9,132 nt of DNA, from the NCBI GenBank assembly GCA_023431215.1, contig JAEYXR010000051.1:1-9132 (forward strand), written 5' to 3'. The DNA is from Bacillota bacterium. GTDB lineage: Bacteria; Bacillota; Clostridia; Oscillospirales; Ruminococcaceae. Shown here piece after piece: positions 1 through 6,704 of the stretch. How positions within the stretch are numbered: the first letter of the stretch is position 1; each line of letters opens with the position of its first letter. The translations under genes and the position numbers were made by a program. The notes beneath the pieces are model-generated. The model made no database searches, had not been told where the DNA came from, and saw only the letters and a program-made list of their open reading frames with translations.

Positions 1-1109
1 GTTTCGTAGATGTACATGTTCATCTACGGGAGCCGGGTTTTTCATATAAAGAAACAATCAGCACCGGTACCCGAGCCGCCGCGGCGGGCGGTTATACCGA
101 GGTTATGACCATGCCAAACCTGAATCCCGTGCCGGACAGCGTGGAGCACCTGAAGCTGCAGCAGGACCTCATTGAGGAGTCCGCCTGCATCCACGTGTAT
201 CCCTACGGCGCCATTACTGTGGGCGAAAAGGGCGAGACTCTGGCGGATCTGGAGGGCATGGCGCCCGGCGTTATCGGCTTTTCCGATGACGGCAGAGGCG
301 TCCAGTCCGATGACCGGATGCGGCAGGCTATGCTCCGGGCCAAGGCTCTGGGCAAGCTGATCGTGGCCCACTGCGAGGACAACTCTCTGCTCCGGGGCGG
401 CTACATCCACGACGGCGCGTATGCCAAGGCCCACGGCCACCGCGGCATCTGCTCCGAAAGCGAATGGGCCCAGGTCGCCCGGGATATCGAACTGATCCGG
501 GAGACAGGCTGTCCCTACCATGTCTGCCATATCTCCACCAAGGAGACCGTGGACCTGATCCGCAAGGCCAAGGCCGAGGGCCTGGACATCACCTGCGAGA
601 CCGGCCCCCATTATCTGGTGATGAACGACTCCATGCTGCAGGAGGACGGCCGTTTTAAAATGAATCCCCCCATCCGCAGTGCAGCAGACCGAGATGCGCT
701 GGTGCAGGGGCTGGTGGACGGAACCATAGACTGCGTGGCCACCGACCATGCCCCCCATAGTGCAGAAGAAAAATGCAAGGGGCTGGAAAAGAGCATGATG
801 GGCGTAGTGGGGCTAGAAACCGCCTTTGGCGTGCTCAACACCCACCTGGTCAACAAGGGTGTTCTCTCCCTGGAAAAGCTGGTGGAGGCCATGTCGGTGC
901 GCCCACGAGCTATCTTTGGGCTGCAGGGTGGCTCCATTGGGGAGGGACAGCCTGCCGACCTGACTCTGCTGGACACCCAAAGCCGCTGGACGGTGGAACC
1001 GGACAAATTTGTGTCTTTGGGACACAGCACCCCCTTTGCAGGCTGGGAGCTTTGTGGCGAAGCGGTGATGACCATGGTAGACGGCAACATTGTCTGGCAG
1101 AAGCAGTAA
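1..1109 (+). CDS. pyrC: Dihydroorotase PyrC, 5'-truncated by window edge
   Basis: Zinc-dependent amidohydrolase that cyclises N-carbamoyl-L-aspartate to L-dihydroorotate, the third step of UMP synthesis, in the cytoplasm. The frame is open to the left edge (first whole codon at 3), so the gene starts upstream; the ATG at 105 is internal. The first visible residues, FVDVHVHLREPG, contain the metal-binding HxH (His codons 15-17 and 21-23). Further expected ligands are Asp in FSDDG (285-287), His in VAHCED (369-371), His in YHVCHIST (528-530) and Asp in ATDHAPH (744-746). This is the class I bacterial pattern, as known from the family. About 368 residues are visible; a full-length protein is usually about 425, so roughly 50-60 N-terminal residues are missing. 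TAA at 1107 is followed at once by the SD of pyrK. Codon use changes near 660 (see findings). Family assignment is very secure. Confidence 0.97.
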   Translation, partial: FVDVHVHLREPGFSYKETISTGTRAAAAGGYTEVMTMPNLNPVPDSVEHLKLQQDLIEESACIHVYPYGAITVGEKGETLADLEGMAPGVIGFSDDGRGVQSDDRMRQAMLRAKALGKLIVAHCEDNSLLRGGYIHDGAYAKAHGHRGICSESEWAQVARDIELIRETGCPYHVCHISTKETVDLIRKAKAEGLDITCETGPHYLVMNDSMLQEDGRFKMNPPIRSAADRDALVQGLVDGTIDCVATDHAPHSAEEKCKGLEKSMMGVVGLETAFGVLNTHLVNKGVLSLEKLVEAMSVRPRAIFGLQGGSIGEGQPADLTLLDTQSRWTVEPDKFVSLGHSTPFAGWELCGEAVMTMVDGNIVWQKQ

Positions 1110-1123
1110 GGAGGAAACCAAAA

Positions 1124-1864
1124 ATGAAGCAAGGAATTTACACCATCCAGCAGCATCAAAAGCTGGCAAAGGATGTTTATTTAATGGAGCTAGGCGGCGA
1201 TACCTCCGCCATCACAGCACCGGGGCAGTTTGTCAATATTCTGCTGGAGGGCAAATACCTGCGCAGGCCCATTTCTATCTGCGACTGGAACGAAGCTTCT
1301 CTCACCCTCATCTACAAGGTGGTGGGGCAGGGAACAGCCCAAATGCGGGAGATGAAACCCGGTACACAGCTGGATTTGCTCACCGGATTGGGCAACGGTT
1401 TTACTGTGAGCAAAAGTGGGCAGAAGCCCCTGCTGGCAGGCGGCGGTGTAGGAGTACCCCCTTTGTTTGGCCTTGCCAAAGCACTGATTATGGCAGGTAA
1501 GCAACCGGTGGTGGCTCTTGGGTTTGCCTCTAAAGAAGATGTATTTGCAGCAGACGAGTTTAGAGCCATTGGCTGCCCGGTGACGGTGGCAACCGTAGAC
1601 GGCAGCTTTGGCACCAAAGGCTTTGTTACAAATCTTTTGGACCAAAAGGAAATTGCAGGGTACGACTACTACTACAGCTGCGGGCCTATCCCTATGCTTA
1701 AAGCACTGTATGATGCCTGCCCCACCGACGGACAGCTTAGCTTTGAGGAGCGCATGGGCTGCGGCTTTGGCGCCTGTATGGGCTGTAACTGCAAGACCAA
1801 GTATGGCAGCAAACGCATCTGTAAAGACGGCCCTGTGCTGGAGAAGGAGGAAATCATATGGTAA
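1124..1864 (+). CDS. pyrK: Dihydroorotate dehydrogenase B electron-transfer subunit PyrK
   Basis: Iron-sulfur flavoprotein subunit of class 1B dihydroorotate dehydrogenase; it passes electrons from the PyrD FMN through a 2Fe-2S cluster and FAD to NAD+. The protein is 246 aa. An N-terminal ferredoxin-reductase-like FAD domain carries the RRPISICDW motif (residues 47-55). The NAD domain has GGGVGVPPLFGLAK (106-119) and YYSCGPIPML (183-192). The C-terminal cluster ligands are C213-x4-C218-x2-C221-x11-C233, with an extra Cys at 223. The start at 1124 is chosen because of GGAGG at 1110-1114, 9 nt upstream. An in-frame extension back to 773 exists but only runs through pyrC in another frame. The last 7 bp overlap pyrD, implying translational coupling of the two subunits of one complex. 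The length is slightly short but normal for the family. Confidence 0.96.
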   Translation: MKQGIYTIQQHQKLAKDVYLMELGGDTSAITAPGQFVNILLEGKYLRRPISICDWNEASLTLIYKVVGQGTAQMREMKPGTQLDLLTGLGNGFTVSKSGQKPLLAGGGVGVPPLFGLAKALIMAGKQPVVALGFASKEDVFAADEFRAIGCPVTVATVDGSFGTKGFVTNLLDQKEIAGYDYYYSCGPIPMLKALYDACPTDGQLSFEERMGCGFGACMGCNCKTKYGSKRICKDGPVLEKEEIIW

Positions 1865-2775
1865 CCAGAGATTTATCGGTAACCCTCTCCGGCCTTGCGC
1901 TGGACAACCCCATTATTCCTGCCAGCGGCACCTTTGGCTTTGGTGAGGAATTTAAAGATTTTTACGATATTAACATATTAGGCTCCTTTTCTTTTAAGGG
2001 TACCACCAGGGAGCCGCGCTTTGGCAACGATACCCCCCGCATTGCCGAGTGCGAAGCGGGGATGCTCAACTCTGTGGGATTGCAAAATCCCGGTGTAGAG
2101 GCGGTTATCAGCCATGAACTGCCCAAAATGAAGCAGTATTTCCACAAACCTGTCATTGCCAATGTCTCCGGATTTAGTTTGGAGGAGTATGTTTACTGCT
2201 GCCAAAAGCTGGACAAAGAGGAGCAGGTTGGCATGCTGGAGGTAAACATCAGCTGCCCCAACGTGCGCCACGGCGGCATGAGTTTTGGCACAGACCCTGC
2301 CAGCGCCAAGGAGATTACCCAAGCGGTAAAGGCGGTTACCACAAAGCCGGTTTACATCAAGCTCAGCCCCAATGTCACAGACATTGTAGCCATTGCCAAA
2401 GCATGCGAAGAGGGCGGTGCAGACGGCATCAGCCTCATCAACACCCTGCTGGGCATGCGCATCGACCTAAAAACCGGCAAGCCCGTTCTTGCAAACCTCA
2501 TGGGTGGGTTTTCCGGTCCGGCAATCTTTCCTGTGGCGTTGCGCATGGTGTATCAGGTGGCACATGCGGTGTCTGTCCCTGTGATGGGCATGGGAGGCGT
2601 ATCCTGTGCACGGGATGTCATTGAGATGATGATGGCAGGGGCTACTGCGGTGCAGGTGGGTGCGGCAAATCTCAGAGACCCATTTGCCTGCAAAAAAATA
2701 ATTGAAGACCTGCCAAAAGAGATGGAAGCACTGGGTATTGCAGCCCTACAAGATATTATTGGAGGAAGAAAGTAA
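1858..2775 (+). CDS. pyrD: Dihydroorotate dehydrogenase B catalytic subunit PyrD (class 1B)
   Basis: FMN-containing TIM-barrel enzyme oxidising dihydroorotate to orotate; with PyrK it forms the NAD-dependent heterotetramer found in many Firmicutes. It is 305 aa, the usual length. Visible motifs are NPIIPASGTFGFG (17-29), the substrate/FMN segment GLQNPGV (74-80), the catalytic loop EVNISCPNV with active-site Cys133 (class 1 enzymes use Cys, class 2 use Ser), IKLSPNVTDI, the loop SLINTLLGMRID, and the FMN phosphate loops GGFSGPAI and GMGGV plus AGATAVQVG near the end. The SD is AAGGAGG (1844-1850), inside the end of pyrK, 7 nt before the ATG. Only one base separates its stop from the ATG of pyrF. 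The presence of pyrK next door and Cys133 exclude the quinone-linked type. Confidence 0.97.
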   Translation: MVTRDLSVTLSGLALDNPIIPASGTFGFGEEFKDFYDINILGSFSFKGTTREPRFGNDTPRIAECEAGMLNSVGLQNPGVEAVISHELPKMKQYFHKPVIANVSGFSLEEYVYCCQKLDKEEQVGMLEVNISCPNVRHGGMSFGTDPASAKEITQAVKAVTTKPVYIKLSPNVTDIVAIAKACEEGGADGISLINTLLGMRIDLKTGKPVLANLMGGFSGPAIFPVALRMVYQVAHAVSVPVMGMGGVSCARDVIEMMMAGATAVQVGAANLRDPFACKKIIEDLPKEMEALGIAALQDIIGGRK

Positions 2776-2776
2776 G

Positions 2777-3484
2777 ATGAGTACAAAAAGAGACGTTATC
2801 ATTGCCTGCGACTTTGCCACTGCCGCCGAGACCATGGCTTTTTTGGATCTGTTTACCCAGGAAAAACCCTTTGTCAAAATTGGCATGGAGCTGTTTTATG
2901 CCGAAGGCCCTCAAATTGTCCGTGATATTAAAGCACGTGGCCACAAGATTTTTTTGGACCTTAAGCTGCACGATATCCCCAATACTGTAAAAAAAGCCAT
3001 GGCATGCCTCAGCCGTCTGGATGTGGATATTACCAACCTCCACGCAGCAGGTACCATTGAGATGATGAAGGCCGCTGCAGAGGGCTTGACCCGCCCCGAC
3101 GGCACCCGTCCCCTGCTCATTGCTGTGACCCAGCTTACCTCCACCAGCGAGGAGCGTATGCAAAAAGAGCTGCTCATTGATGCCAGCATCAACGATACTG
3201 TGGTAAAATATGCACAAAATGCCAAGGAAGCGGGTCTGGACGGTGTGGTCTGCTCCCCCTTGGAGGCAGGTATGGTAAAGGAAGCCTGTGGCAAGGAGTT
3301 TTTGACCGTAACTCCCGGTGTGCGCTTTGCCGACGGTGACGTGGGAGACCAGGTGCGAATTACCACCCCTGCCCGTGCAAAAGAAATAGGCACCGACTTT
3401 ATTGTGGTGGGCAGACCCATCACCGCCGCTGCCGACCCTGTAGCCGCCTACCGCCGCTGCATGGCAGAATTTGTGGGAGAATAA
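2777..3484 (+). CDS. pyrF: Orotidine-5'-phosphate decarboxylase PyrF
   Basis: Catalyses the last step of UMP synthesis, decarboxylation of OMP. It is 235 aa, of the short bacterial (B. subtilis-like) type. The catalytic charged network is visible: D12 in IACDFA, K34 in FVKIGMELF, and DLKLHDIPNTV with D61, K63 and D66. The phosphate-binding end has TPGVR (179-183) and IVVGRPIT with R213. The start is ATG 2777, one base after the pyrD stop; the SD-like purine tract GGAGGAAGAAAG (2761-2772) lies in the end of pyrD. An in-frame ATG at 2702 would add 25 residues overlapping pyrD and is not part of the family domain, so it was not used. The G+C and codon use match pyrK and pyrD. A hairpin that could end transcription follows 52 bp later. 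Confidence 0.96.
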   Translation: MSTKRDVIIACDFATAAETMAFLDLFTQEKPFVKIGMELFYAEGPQIVRDIKARGHKIFLDLKLHDIPNTVKKAMACLSRLDVDITNLHAAGTIEMMKAAAEGLTRPDGTRPLLIAVTQLTSTSEERMQKELLIDASINDTVVKYAQNAKEAGLDGVVCSPLEAGMVKEACGKEFLTVTPGVRFADGDVGDQVRITTPARAKEIGTDFIVVGRPITAAADPVAAYRRCMAEFVGE

Positions 3485-3670
3485 CACCCGCAGGGTGGTA
3501 TGGGAAGTCTGTATTCGCTTTAATATGTCGGGGATTATTGGTATTAGGCTTTGCCTAATATTAATTTTGAGCATGTGGCCTTATTACTGCCTTTAAAATC
3601 TAAATACGCTCGTCAAAGGCGGATACAAAAGAAATAATGCTGGGCGTTATTTAATAACAGGAGGGACAAT
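3485..3670. other. Intergenic, left part of AT-rich island
   Basis: This stretch contains no gene. The first about 20 bp still resemble the pyr genes; from about 3510 the base composition becomes AT-rich (20 of 60 bases are G or C in 3541-3600). Besides the hairpins, it has an inverted repeat GTTATT-T-AATAAC (3646-3658) immediately before the SD AGGAGGG (3659-3665) of the acetyltransferase. That repeat could fold next to the ribosome-binding site, but its weak A-U stem makes a regulatory role speculative. A TAAAAT at 3594-3599 could be a -10 element, but no well-spaced -35 was found. Confidence 0.5.
3537..3568 (+). terminator. Candidate Rho-independent terminator after pyrF
   Basis: An 8-bp perfect stem TATTAGGC-TTT-GCCTAATA (3542-3560) can be extended outward through two G-U pairs and three A-U pairs to a 13-bp stem (3537-3565). 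It ends in TTTT (3565-3568). The U tract is short and the outer stem is AT-rich, so strength is uncertain. If it works, it separates pyrC-K-D-F from the acetyltransferase and pyrE. A smaller hairpin, CACCC-GCA-GGGTG (3485-3497), directly follows the pyrF stop but has no U tract. Confidence 0.5.
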
Positions 3671-4207
3671 GTGGAAAAACTATTATTGATAACTCCAAAT
3701 TCTTCTTTTTGTGAACAAATTGCATCCTATCGTCAGGAGTTTCTTAACGCTGATAGCTCAATGGACGGATGCGGCTCCTTGCGAAGAATGGAAGATCCGG
3801 CAGAATGGCTTGAACAGACTGAATCTCCGCTCCATAAAGATACTGTTCCAACAAATTGGGTACAATCAACACAATTCATATATGTTAGACAAAATGATTC
3901 TACAATCGTTGGAATGATACAAGTAAGGCATTACTTTAATGACTTCCTTGAAAAGTTTGGTGGACATATTGGCTACTCGGTTCGGCCTTCAGAACGCCGA
4001 AAAGGCTATGCAACTAAAATGCTGCACGATTGCTTGCCATTTTGTAAGCGTATTGGTTTAGAAAAAGTATTGGTTACATGTGATGATGATAATATTGGAA
4101 GTCGGAAAACAATTATATCATATGGTGGATTATATGAATCAACTGTCTTTGAGCCAGATGAGAAGGTAAACCTCCAGCGATATTGGATTGACCTTAGCCA
4201 TATGTAA
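3671..4207 (+). CDS. GNAT-family N-acetyltransferase (COG3981-like)
   Basis: Predicted acetyl-CoA-dependent acetyltransferase of 178 aa; the acceptor substrate is unknown. The GNAT core is clear in the C-terminal half: strand FIYVRQNDSTIVGMIQVRHY (69-88), motif A with the acetyl-CoA pyrophosphate loop VRPSERRKGYATKML (104-118), and motif B DDDNIGSRKTIISYGG (138-153). The segment GGHIGYSVRPSERRKGYAT is typical of the group often annotated as predicted acetyltransferase COG3981. The start is GTG at 3671, set by SD AGGAGGG (3659-3665) 5 nt upstream; the ATG at 3669 is in another frame and stops after 6 codons. The gene is much more AT-rich than its neighbours (18 of 60 G+C in 3841-3900 against 35 of 60 in 3241-3300) and splits pyrF from pyrE, so it is probably a later arrival. 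No link with pyrimidine metabolism is visible. Confidence 0.9.
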   Translation: MEKLLLITPNSSFCEQIASYRQEFLNADSSMDGCGSLRRMEDPAEWLEQTESPLHKDTVPTNWVQSTQFIYVRQNDSTIVGMIQVRHYFNDFLEKFGGHIGYSVRPSERRKGYATKMLHDCLPFCKRIGLEKVLVTCDDDNIGSRKTIISYGGLYESTVFEPDEKVNLQRYWIDLSHM

Positions 4208-4345
4208 AGAGCATGATGTGCCACAGGCACACATACGATTCACTGTTACAAACCTGTATAGCACACCAGTTACATTGGGCATGCTGAACCAAATTGTAAG
4301 TAGAATAGAACTTGAACTAAAAATAGAATTCGGAGGAAAAAATAT
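4208..4345. other. Intergenic, right part of AT-rich island, pyrE leader
   Basis: The stretch is AT-rich (about 38-40% G+C in the two lines counted). It contains a short hairpin TGTGCC-ACA-GGCACA (4217-4231) without a U tract. A TAGAAT at 4301-4306 resembles a -10 box, with TTGGGC (4275-4280) as a possible but too distant -35 (20-bp spacer). A reading frame (4188-4382) runs across it but has no SD and enters pyrE in another frame. The SD for pyrE, CGGAGGAAAA (4331-4340), closes the stretch. Confidence 0.5.
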
Positions 4346-4984
4346 ATGTCTATGGAAAAAACCATCGCCAAGGATTTGTTAAGTATCGGTGCAGTGTTTT
4401 TGCGCCCTCAGGAGCCCTTTACCTGGGCAAGCGGCATCAAGAGCCCCATTTACTGTGATAACCGTCTGACCCTTAGTGCGCCCCTTGTCCGCGACCATGT
4501 GGAAAACGGGCTGGCGGAGCTGATTAAAACCCATTACTCCGACTGTGAGGTACTTATGGGAACCAGCACTGCCGGCATTGCCCACGCAGCCATTACCGCT
4601 ACCATTTTAAACCGGCCCATGGGCTATGTCCGCAGTGGAGCCAAGGATCACGGCAGAACCAACCAAATTGAGGGTAAGCTGGAGGCCGGTCAAAAGGTAG
4701 TTGTGGTAGAAGACCTTATTTCCACCGCCGGCAGCTGCCTGGAGGTGGTAGAGGTGCTGCGTGCAGCCGGTGCCCAGGTGCTTGGCATTGTCAGCATCTT
4801 TACCTACGGCATGCAAAAGGGCATTGACCGCATGGCACAGGCTCAGGTCAAAAACGTATCTCTTTCTAATCTTGATGCGTTGCTGGAGGTTGCCGCCGCT
4901 GATGGTTACATTCAAAGCTCCGACATTGCCCGCATCCGCCAGTTCCGGGACAACCCCTCTGACGCCGGCTGGATGGAGGTATAA
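4346..4984 (+). CDS. pyrE: Orotate phosphoribosyltransferase PyrE
   Basis: Transfers the ribosyl-5-phosphate group of PRPP to orotate to give OMP, the substrate of PyrF. It is 212 aa, a normal length. Motifs are FTWASGIKSPIYCDNR (25-40), the flexible catalytic loop VRSGAKDHGRTNQIEG (95-110) with the conserved Lys and His, and the PRPP-binding signature VVVEDLISTAGS (119-130). Start ATG 4346 is preceded by GGAGG (4332-4336) with a 9-nt spacer; the ATG at 4352 is an alternative giving a protein two residues shorter. G+C and codon use return to the pyrK/D/F style right at this gene, which supports pyrE once directly following pyrF. It is the last gene before a strong terminator. Whether it is transcribed with the upstream pyr genes depends on the hairpin at 3537-3568. 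Confidence 0.96.
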   Translation: MSMEKTIAKDLLSIGAVFLRPQEPFTWASGIKSPIYCDNRLTLSAPLVRDHVENGLAELIKTHYSDCEVLMGTSTAGIAHAAITATILNRPMGYVRSGAKDHGRTNQIEGKLEAGQKVVVVEDLISTAGSCLEVVEVLRAAGAQVLGIVSIFTYGMQKGIDRMAQAQVKNVSLSNLDALLEVAAADGYIQSSDIARIRQFRDNPSDAGWMEV

Positions 4985-5012
4985 GAGAGTATCAATGGTA
5001 CTTGTGTAGAAG

Positions 5013-5057
5013 AAAAGCGTATTCTTTGGTGTTGTGTTCACCAGAGAATACGCTTTT
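5013..5057. terminator. Bidirectional Rho-independent terminator between convergent genes
   Basis: Left arm 5013-5031 (starting AAAAGCGTATTC) and right arm 5039-5057 (ending GAATACGCTTTT) pair over 19 bp with one G-U pair; the loop is TTGTGTT (5032-5038). The right arm ends in five T's (5054-5058) for the + strand, and the AAAA of the left arm gives UUUU on the - strand. It therefore can end both the pyrE transcript and the leftward crp/arsC/mnmM transcript, whose stop codons lie on either side. Confidence 0.92.
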
Positions 5058-5070
5058 TAGATAAGCTTCG

Positions 5071-5637
5071 TTATACGTCAGATTTCCAGATAAGAACCGG
5101 AATGGGCGGTTCACCACCGCGGTTGCAAAAATCGCACTGCAGCACGGTGTACTGTTTGCTGTCCAGGGTGGGCAAAAAGGCAAGGAGGGCATCCCGTTCC
5201 TCGTATCCCGTGTCGCCGCCGTAGTAAATGCACAGGGTCATCAGCCCGCCCGGGCGTAATATGTGCAGCCCTTTATTAATGGCTGCAATACTGCTTTGGG
5301 GCTGGGTATATACGGTATGGTCTGTACCGGGCAAAAAGCCAAAGTTGAACACCACCGCATCTGCCGAGCAGGGTGGAGCGTAAGCGTCTATATTGGCATG
5401 GCTGTCTAAAACAGCTTGACCTATGGAAGAAAGCCCTTCCCGCACAAGAAGCTCATTGGTGCTTTGTACCGCCTGCGGCTGAATGTCAAAGGCCAGAACC
5501 TTGCCTTGTTCTCCCACCAATCGGCACAAAAACGCCGTATCCCGTCCGCGACCGGCAGTGGCATCAATGCAGAAGCCTCCCTTGGGCACATGCTCTTCTA
5601 AAAAGTGATGAGCAACCCCCAGTGTGTTCAGCCTCAT
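5071..5637 (-). CDS. mnmM: MnmM/YtqB-like SAM-dependent tRNA wobble-uridine methyltransferase
   Basis: Small class I (Rossmann) methyltransferase, 188 aa, of the family long annotated as putative rRNA methylase (YtqB, PF06962). Members of this family are now assigned to the final methylation giving mnm5(s2)U34 in tRNA of Gram-positive bacteria. The SAM site is CIDATAGRGRDTAFLC (23-38), followed by acidic motif II AFDIQ (49-53, D51). The family segment FNFGFLPGTDH (97-107) and the C-terminal FCNRGGEPPIPVLIW (170-184) are also present. The start is ATG 5637-5635, preceded by GGGAGGAAG (5653-5645); an ATG at 5655 would add six residues and lacks this SD. The start overlaps the stop of the upstream ArsC-like gene as ATGA, so the two are probably translationally coupled. 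The family call is firm; the precise tRNA reaction rests on family knowledge. Confidence 0.85.
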   Translation of the reverse strand: MRLNTLGVAHHFLEEHVPKGGFCIDATAGRGRDTAFLCRLVGEQGKVLAFDIQPQAVQSTNELLVREGLSSIGQAVLDSHANIDAYAPPCSADAVVFNFGFLPGTDHTVYTQPQSSIAAINKGLHILRPGGLMTLCIYYGGDTGYEERDALLAFLPTLDSKQYTVLQCDFCNRGGEPPIPVLIWKSDV

Positions 5638-5996
5638 AGCAGGGCTTCCTCCCAAATTGGTTCCTTAAAACCGGCCAATACCAGTGTGCCGTCAATGACG
5701 ATGAGGGGGCGCTTTACCAGCATACCGTCGGTGGCCAGCAGCGCAAGCTGTTCCTCTTGGGTCATGGTGGGGAGCTTTTCCTTTAGGTTTAGGCTACGGT
5801 AGGCAAGTCCGCTGGTGTTCCACAGCTTTTTTAGGGGCACAGGGGAGCCCTCAAGCCACCTTGTCAGCTCCTGGGCAGTGGGGTTTTGGTCTTTGATGTG
5901 TCGGTCTGCAAAGACAACGTCATGAGCGGTGAGCCATGCTTTTGCTTTTTGACAGGTGCTGCATTTGGGGTATTCCAAAAAAAGAATCTCTTTCAT
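5634..5996 (-). CDS. ArsC/Spx-family thioredoxin-fold protein
   Basis: A 120-aa protein of the ArsC/Spx/YffB family. The N-terminal LEYPKCSTCQKAKAWL (7-22) carries the CxxC pair C12 and C15, and the conserved C-terminal half has NTSGLAYRSLNLKEKLP (60-76), LLATDGMLVKRPLIV (86-100, with R96 before Pro) and the GFKEPIWEE end. Family members include glutaredoxin-linked arsenate reductases and the RNA-polymerase-binding regulators Spx and MgsR. The CxxC resembles the Spx redox switch, but the body of the protein resembles clostridial genes annotated as arsenate reductase family proteins. No arsenic genes (arsB, acr3, arsR) are near, so arsenate reduction is not supported by context. The SD AAGGAGAAA on the - strand lies just upstream of ATG 5996. 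It sits 24 bp after the Crp/Fnr gene and overlaps mnmM by 4 bp, so the three form one operon. Confidence 0.85.
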   Translation of the reverse strand: MKEILFLEYPKCSTCQKAKAWLTAHDVVFADRHIKDQNPTAQELTRWLEGSPVPLKKLWNTSGLAYRSLNLKEKLPTMTQEEQLALLATDGMLVKRPLIVIDGTLVLAGFKEPIWEEALL

Positions 5997-6020
5997 AAGT
6001 TTCTCCTTGTATGAATGGGC

Positions 6021-6704
6021 TTATTCCAACAGCAGGGCAGTGACAGCCTGTGGGTTTACAATAGAAAAATAATTTTTACGGTAATCAATCAATCCCTCTT
6101 TTTTCATGCGGGAAAGCTCCCTGCAAAGGGCGGTGCGGTCGCAGTTAAGGTAGGCAGCCAACCCCTCCCGGTCATAAGGAACGGTAAATTCCGTGCTCCC
6201 TCCCGATGAGTCCAACAGATATTGAGCAATACGCTGGCGCAGGCTGCGCAAAATCAGTAAATCCACACGCTTATTCAGGGCAAAATATTTGTCGGAGATG
6301 GTACCCACCAGATTGCGCAGTAGGCGGCTGTGGCACTGATGCCCGCAAGCACAGGGTGAAATTAGCTGGTCATAGGGTAAAAACAACACCCTGCAATCTG
6401 TGGCCGCACGTACTGTAACAGGGCTTTTTACATGAGAGCCTGACAAAACATCCCCAAAGATACTGCCGGCTTTATGAGAGGACATGGCTACCTCGTTGCC
6501 CTTAGGGGTTGCCTTGGTGGCAATAAGCCGCCCTTCCAGCACAATGCCCACCTGATGATTGTCGTACCCTGCAAGGAGGATAATTTCGCCGGACAAAAAG
6601 TTTTTTACCACTGCACCAAAGCAGCAAAGCATGGTTAGAATATCATTGTCGGCAATTTCCTCAAACAGGGCTGTTCGCCGCAGCAGGGGTAAGTATTGTG
6701 TCAT
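6021..6704 (-). CDS. Crp/Fnr-family transcriptional regulator, cysteine-rich
   Basis: A 227-aa regulator with an N-terminal cyclic-nucleotide-binding-type beta barrel (about 10-115; glycine turns LSGEIILLAGY, VLEGRLI and GSIFGDV), a dimerisation helix (about 125-160) and a C-terminal Crp-type winged helix (about 160-220). The recognition helix is NCDRTALCRELSRMKKEGLI (187-206); R190 and R195 align with CRP R180 and R185, but CRP E181 is replaced by Thr, so the site preference may differ from TGTGA or TTGAT. Cysteines are C27, C28, C104, C118, C120, C124, C188 and C194; the CACGHQCH cluster sits just before the dimer helix. Start ATG 6704 is chosen because GGAG (6716-6713) is 8 nt upstream; a TTG at 6710 is too close to that SD. 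It is divergent from an ABC importer and first in an operon with the ArsC-like and mnmM genes. The effector is unknown. Confidence 0.92.
   Translation of the reverse strand: MTQYLPLLRRTALFEEIADNDILTMLCCFGAVVKNFLSGEIILLAGYDNHQVGIVLEGRLIATKATPKGNEVAMSSHKAGSIFGDVLSGSHVKSPVTVRAATDCRVLFLPYDQLISPCACGHQCHSRLLRNLVGTISDKYFALNKRVDLLILRSLRQRIAQYLLDSSGGSTEFTVPYDREGLAAYLNCDRTALCRELSRMKKEGLIDYRKNYFSIVNPQAVTALLLE

Noticed and set aside
42..758. Long open frame on the - strand opposite pyrC (238 codons)
   Set aside because: It is antisense to an unmistakable, motif-rich dihydroorotase in GC-rich sequence. No SD or recognised domain was seen, so it is a composition-driven shadow.
1..1124. PyrR-type attenuator or other pyr leader control
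   Set aside because: The start of the operon is outside the window, and no leader or PyrR-binding loop was seen between the pyr genes present.
3485..3497. CACCC-GCA-GGGTG hairpin as a terminator just after pyrF
   Set aside because: The stem is only 5 bp and no T tract follows.
3542..3660. Integron attC-like site (TTAGGC...GCCTAA, GTTATTT)
   Set aside because: The inverted repeat has the wrong orientation and a 3-nt loop, and there is no GTTRRRY core next to the GNAT gene. It reads better as a terminator-like hairpin.
4188..4382. Small + strand frame crossing the GNAT-pyrE gap
   Set aside because: It starts inside the GNAT gene, has no SD, runs into pyrE in the wrong frame and matches nothing I recognise. 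A decayed gene remnant is possible but cannot be supported.
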